DNA of 9,436 nucleotides, from assembly GCA_023249395.1 (NCBI GenBank), contig JAHFCS010000054.1, forward strand, positions 1-9,436, in the 5' to 3' direction. The stretch is from Gemmatimonadota bacterium. Lineage in GTDB: Bacteria; Gemmatimonadota; Gemmatimonadetes; Gemmatimonadales; Gemmatimonadaceae. The notes below the pieces were generated by a model. It was given only the letters and a program-made list of their open reading frames with translations. It did not search any database and had not been told where the DNA came from. A program made the position numbers and the translations under genes. Position 1 is the stretch's first letter; each line of letters starts with the position of its first letter. This document shows, piece by piece, positions 7,362-9,436 of the stretch.

Positions 7362-8569
7362 CTGTCATTCTCCTGGTCGTCATGAGCGCGCTGATTGCCT
7401 GCGGTGACCGGGGCGGCCAACCCGGGAGCGAGGCGTCCGCGGCACCCGTGAATGCCGCCTCTCCCTCTTCGGCAATACGTGTATCCGGCGCGCAGTCCGC
7501 TGGTGCGCCGACGACGCTTCGTCTCGAGCAGCTCGGCGATCGCTTCAGAAATCCGGCATACGTCACGTCGCCGCCAGGAGACGCGCGATTGTTCGTCGTC
7601 GAGCTGGCCGGCCGCATCCGCATTGTGAAGAATGGCCGGGCGCTTCCGGAGCCGTTTCTCGATATCACTTCGCGCGTGAGGAGCGGCGGAGAGTCGGGGC
7701 TGCTGAGCATGGCGTTCCATCCGGAGTACCACACCAACGGATGGTTTTTCGTAGACTTCACCGATCTCAATGGTGATACCCACATCGAGCGGTTCCATGT
7801 GAGCGCGAACCCGGACGTCGCGGATCCTGCGTCCTCCAAGCTGATTCTCAAGATCGACCAGCCCTACTGGAATCACAACGGCGGGCTGGTGATGTTCGGC
7901 CCCGACGGAATGCTCTACATAGGCATGGGCGACGGCGGGAGCGGCGGAGATCCTCATCGAAATGGGCAGAACACCCACTCCCGGCTCGGAAAGATGCTCC
8001 GCATCAATGTCAGTCGCGCCGATCCATACACCATTCCAGTCGGAAACCCCTTCGCCGATGGATCCGCTGGCGCACCCGAAGTCTGGGCGGTCGGCATGCG
8101 GAATCCGTGGCGCTTCTCATTCGATCGTGCCGCCGGCCTCGTTTACATCGGTGACGTCGGACAGGATCGCACCGAGGAGATCGATGTGGTCCCGGCCGAC
8201 AGGCCGGGAATCAACTATGCCTGGAACATCATGGAAGGCGACAGATGCTATCGCGACCCCGGCTGTAATCGCAGCGGCCTGCAGGCGCCGGCACTGACGT
8301 TCGACCACTCCGGTGGCTCCTGCTCGGTGATCGGAGGCTACGTGTACCGGGGACGACGGATCCCGCAGATCGTCGGCCACTACTTCTATTCCGACTATTG
8401 TGGCGGCTGGCTGCGAAGCTTCCGCTATGAGAACGGCGTCGCGACCGACCGTCGCAGCTGGAAGATGGTCGATGTCGGCCACGTCGTTTCGTTCGGTCAG
8501 GATGCATCAGGCGAGGTTTACATTGTCGCCGAGGATGGAAGGATTTTCAGATTTGCGGGAGTGAGCTGA
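7358..8569 (+). CDS. PQQ-dependent sugar dehydrogenase-family lipoprotein
   Basis: A 403-residue exported beta-propeller protein of the GSDH (soluble glucose dehydrogenase / Hip-like) family. Members bind PQQ and calcium and oxidise aldoses, though many have unknown substrates. The start MTVILLVVMSALIAC is a lipoprotein signal with lipobox LIAC and acylated C15, followed by a low-complexity Ala/Ser/Gly linker to about residue 50. Family motifs follow in order: GLLSMAFHPEY with H121 (position of the expected catalytic base), NHNGG (172-176), MFGPDGMLYIGMGDGG (179-194), GMRNPWRFSFDR (from 246), IGDVGQDRTEEID (from 264), NYAWNIMEGDRC and SCSVIGGYVYRG. Four cysteines (297, 303, 322, 348) in the C-terminal third may form two disulfides, fitting a periplasmic or surface location. 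The ATG overlaps the permease stop. No PQQ synthesis genes are in the window, so cofactor supply and substrate are unknown. Confidence 0.88.
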   Translation: MTVILLVVMSALIACGDRGGQPGSEASAAPVNAASPSSAIRVSGAQSAGAPTTLRLEQLGDRFRNPAYVTSPPGDARLFVVELAGRIRIVKNGRALPEPFLDITSRVRSGGESGLLSMAFHPEYHTNGWFFVDFTDLNGDTHIERFHVSANPDVADPASSKLILKIDQPYWNHNGGLVMFGPDGMLYIGMGDGGSGGDPHRNGQNTHSRLGKMLRINVSRADPYTIPVGNPFADGSAGAPEVWAVGMRNPWRFSFDRAAGLVYIGDVGQDRTEEIDVVPADRPGINYAWNIMEGDRCYRDPGCNRSGLQAPALTFDHSGGSCSVIGGYVYRGRRIPQIVGHYFYSDYCGGWLRSFRYENGVATDRRSWKMVDVGHVVSFGQDASGEVYIVAEDGRIFRFAGVS

Positions 8570-8583
8570 AGAGAGCGCGCACC

Positions 8584-8613
8584 AACTGCAACTGCGGACT
8601 ACGGACTAACTGC
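8584..8613. repeat. Double short tandem repeat at the convergent gene junction
   Basis: AACTGC occurs twice in tandem (8584-8595), then CGGACTA twice in tandem (8595-8601, 8602-8608), then AACTGC again (8608-8613). The block begins in the 29-nt gap after the dehydrogenase gene and runs into the last codons of tyrS. The complement of the tyrS stop (8599-8601) lies inside the first CGGACTA copy. No stem with a T-run is formed, so I do not call it a terminator. It may be a recent slippage product that altered the TyrS C-terminus, or chance. Confidence 0.55.
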
Positions 8614-9436
8614 GTTGATGCGGACCAGTCCGAAGTCGCGTGCACCCTTCCTGATGAGATAGTAGTTCCCCATTAGCGGCTCTCCCAGCGCCTCCGCTGG
8701 ATTCGTCGCCCGTCGCGAGTTTATCGTGACACCGCCCTGCTCGATCAATCGTCTTGCTGCGCCCTTCGACGAAGCGAGCTTCAGCTGCAGCAGCGCGTCT
8801 ACCACCGAGGTGCCGCTCCGCATTTCCGCGAACGGCAGCTCGCGACTCAGCGCCGCGAGCGCCGCCGGCGAGAGCGACTCCGGCTCACCTTTCCCGAAGA
8901 TGAGCCGCGACACTTCCTCGGCCACGCGCGCCGCCTCGGCCCCGTGCACGCGCGCCGTAACCTCGCTCGCCAGACTCTGCTGCGCGGCGCGACCTTCCGG
9001 ACGCTCGACGATCTCCCTCTCGAGCGACTCGATTTCCTCGCGCGACAGAAGCGTGAAGTAGCGGAGATACCTCCCTGCATCACGGTCATCGACGTTGATC
9101 CAGAACTGGTAGAACTGGTACGGCGATGTCCGTTCCGGATCGAGCCAGACGTTGCCCGCCTCGGTTTTTCCGAATTTCGTTCCCGTTGCCGTCGTGACGA
9201 GTGGGAAGGTCAGCGCGTGAGCATCCCCGCCTTCAGCGCGGCGAATGAGCTCCATGCCGGCCGTGATGTTTCCCCACTGGTCGCTCCCTCCCACCTGAAG
9301 CGTCACACCGTCGCGCAGGAAGAGCTCGCGGTAGTCGTATGCCTGGAGCAGCATGTAGGAGAACTCGGTGTACGAAATCCCCGACTCGATTCGCGACTGC
9401 ACGGACTCCTTGGCGAGCATGTAGTTGATGGTGAAA
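8599..9436 (-). CDS. tyrS: Tyrosyl-tRNA synthetase (5' partial)
   Basis: C-terminal 278 residues of a class I aminoacyl-tRNA synthetase that charges tRNA-Tyr. The frame stays open to the window edge, reading FTINY before the Met at 9420, which matches the inner part of the family, so the true start lies beyond 9436. Visible motifs are ISYTEFSYMLLQAYDY, the tyrosine-site QVGGSDQWGN (9268-9297) and the KMSKS-type loop as KFGKT (9163-9177), the form found in E. coli-type TyrRS. A C-terminal S4 RNA-binding domain (about 8605-8780) carries SSKGAARRLIEQGGVTIN. It is convergent with the plus-strand operon and separated from it by 29 nt. No frameshift or missing key residue is seen. The last residues (INAVSP) lie in a short tandem-repeat block. 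Confidence 0.95.
   Translation of the reverse strand, partial: FTINYMLAKESVQSRIESGISYTEFSYMLLQAYDYRELFLRDGVTLQVGGSDQWGNITAGMELIRRAEGGDAHALTFPLVTTATGTKFGKTEAGNVWLDPERTSPYQFYQFWINVDDRDAGRYLRYFTLLSREEIESLEREIVERPEGRAAQQSLASEVTARVHGAEAARVAEEVSRLIFGKGEPESLSPAALAALSRELPFAEMRSGTSVVDALLQLKLASSKGAARRLIEQGGVTINSRRATNPAEALGEPLMGNYYLIRKGARDFGLVRINAVSP

Noticed and set aside
8570..8598. Rho-independent terminator between the convergent genes
   Set aside because: No GC-rich hairpin followed by a T-run was found on either strand; the short CGGAC/GTCCG inverted arms at 8621-8632 have only a two-base loop and lie inside tyrS.
8726..9061. 111-codon plus-strand open frame opposite tyrS
   Set aside because: It is Ser/Ala/Arg-rich with no domain and lies opposite conserved TyrRS sequence, so it is a shadow.

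Overview
The window is about 9.4 kb of GC-rich, densely coding bacterial DNA (roughly low 60s % GC by eye). It holds nine protein-coding genes, of which the first and last are cut by the window edges. No RNA genes, insertion sequences, CRISPR arrays or phage genes were seen, and no gene-free stretch exceeds 30 bases. An MsbA-type flippase, an LpxL/HtrB-type acyltransferase, several glycosyltransferases and a lipoprotein signal point to a diderm bacterium that makes LPS or a similar glycolipid. Gene density, codon use and frequent GTG/TTG starts would suit Gemmatimonadota or a similar soil phylum, but that placement is an inference and cannot be proven here.

Layout. Positions 1-8569 carry eight genes on the plus strand with almost no space between them: junctions of 0, -3, +7, +7, -4, +3 and -4 nt. 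In order they are an MsbA-like ABC exporter (C-terminal part), a GT4-like glycosyltransferase with a divergent catalytic motif, a WaaE-like GT2 glycosyltransferase, a CgeB-like glycosyltransferase, a PimB-like GT4 glycosyltransferase, an LpxL/HtrB-like acyltransferase, a DppC/OppC-type ABC permease, and a lipoprotein of the PQQ-dependent sugar dehydrogenase (GSDH) family. Positions 8599-9436 carry the C-terminal part of tyrosyl-tRNA synthetase on the minus strand, convergent with the operon.

How the genes may work together. The first six look like one envelope glycolipid module. Four glycosyltransferases would build an oligosaccharide, the acyltransferase would acylate the lipid or glycolipid, and the MsbA-like transporter would flip the product across the inner membrane. 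Donors, acceptors and the exact glycolipid (lipid A-core or another) cannot be read from the sequence. The permease and the dehydrogenase are in the same transcription unit by spacing but are functionally unrelated to glycan assembly as far as can be seen. The permease has no visible DppB, ATPase or binding-protein partner within the window.

I do not see clear evidence of a novel defence, mobile or regulatory system. The points most worth a second look are the divergent DX7D motif in the first glycosyltransferase, the CgeB-type enzyme inside a glycolipid operon, the unpartnered permease, the same-frame stop/start junction after msbA, and a compact double tandem repeat at the convergent junction.
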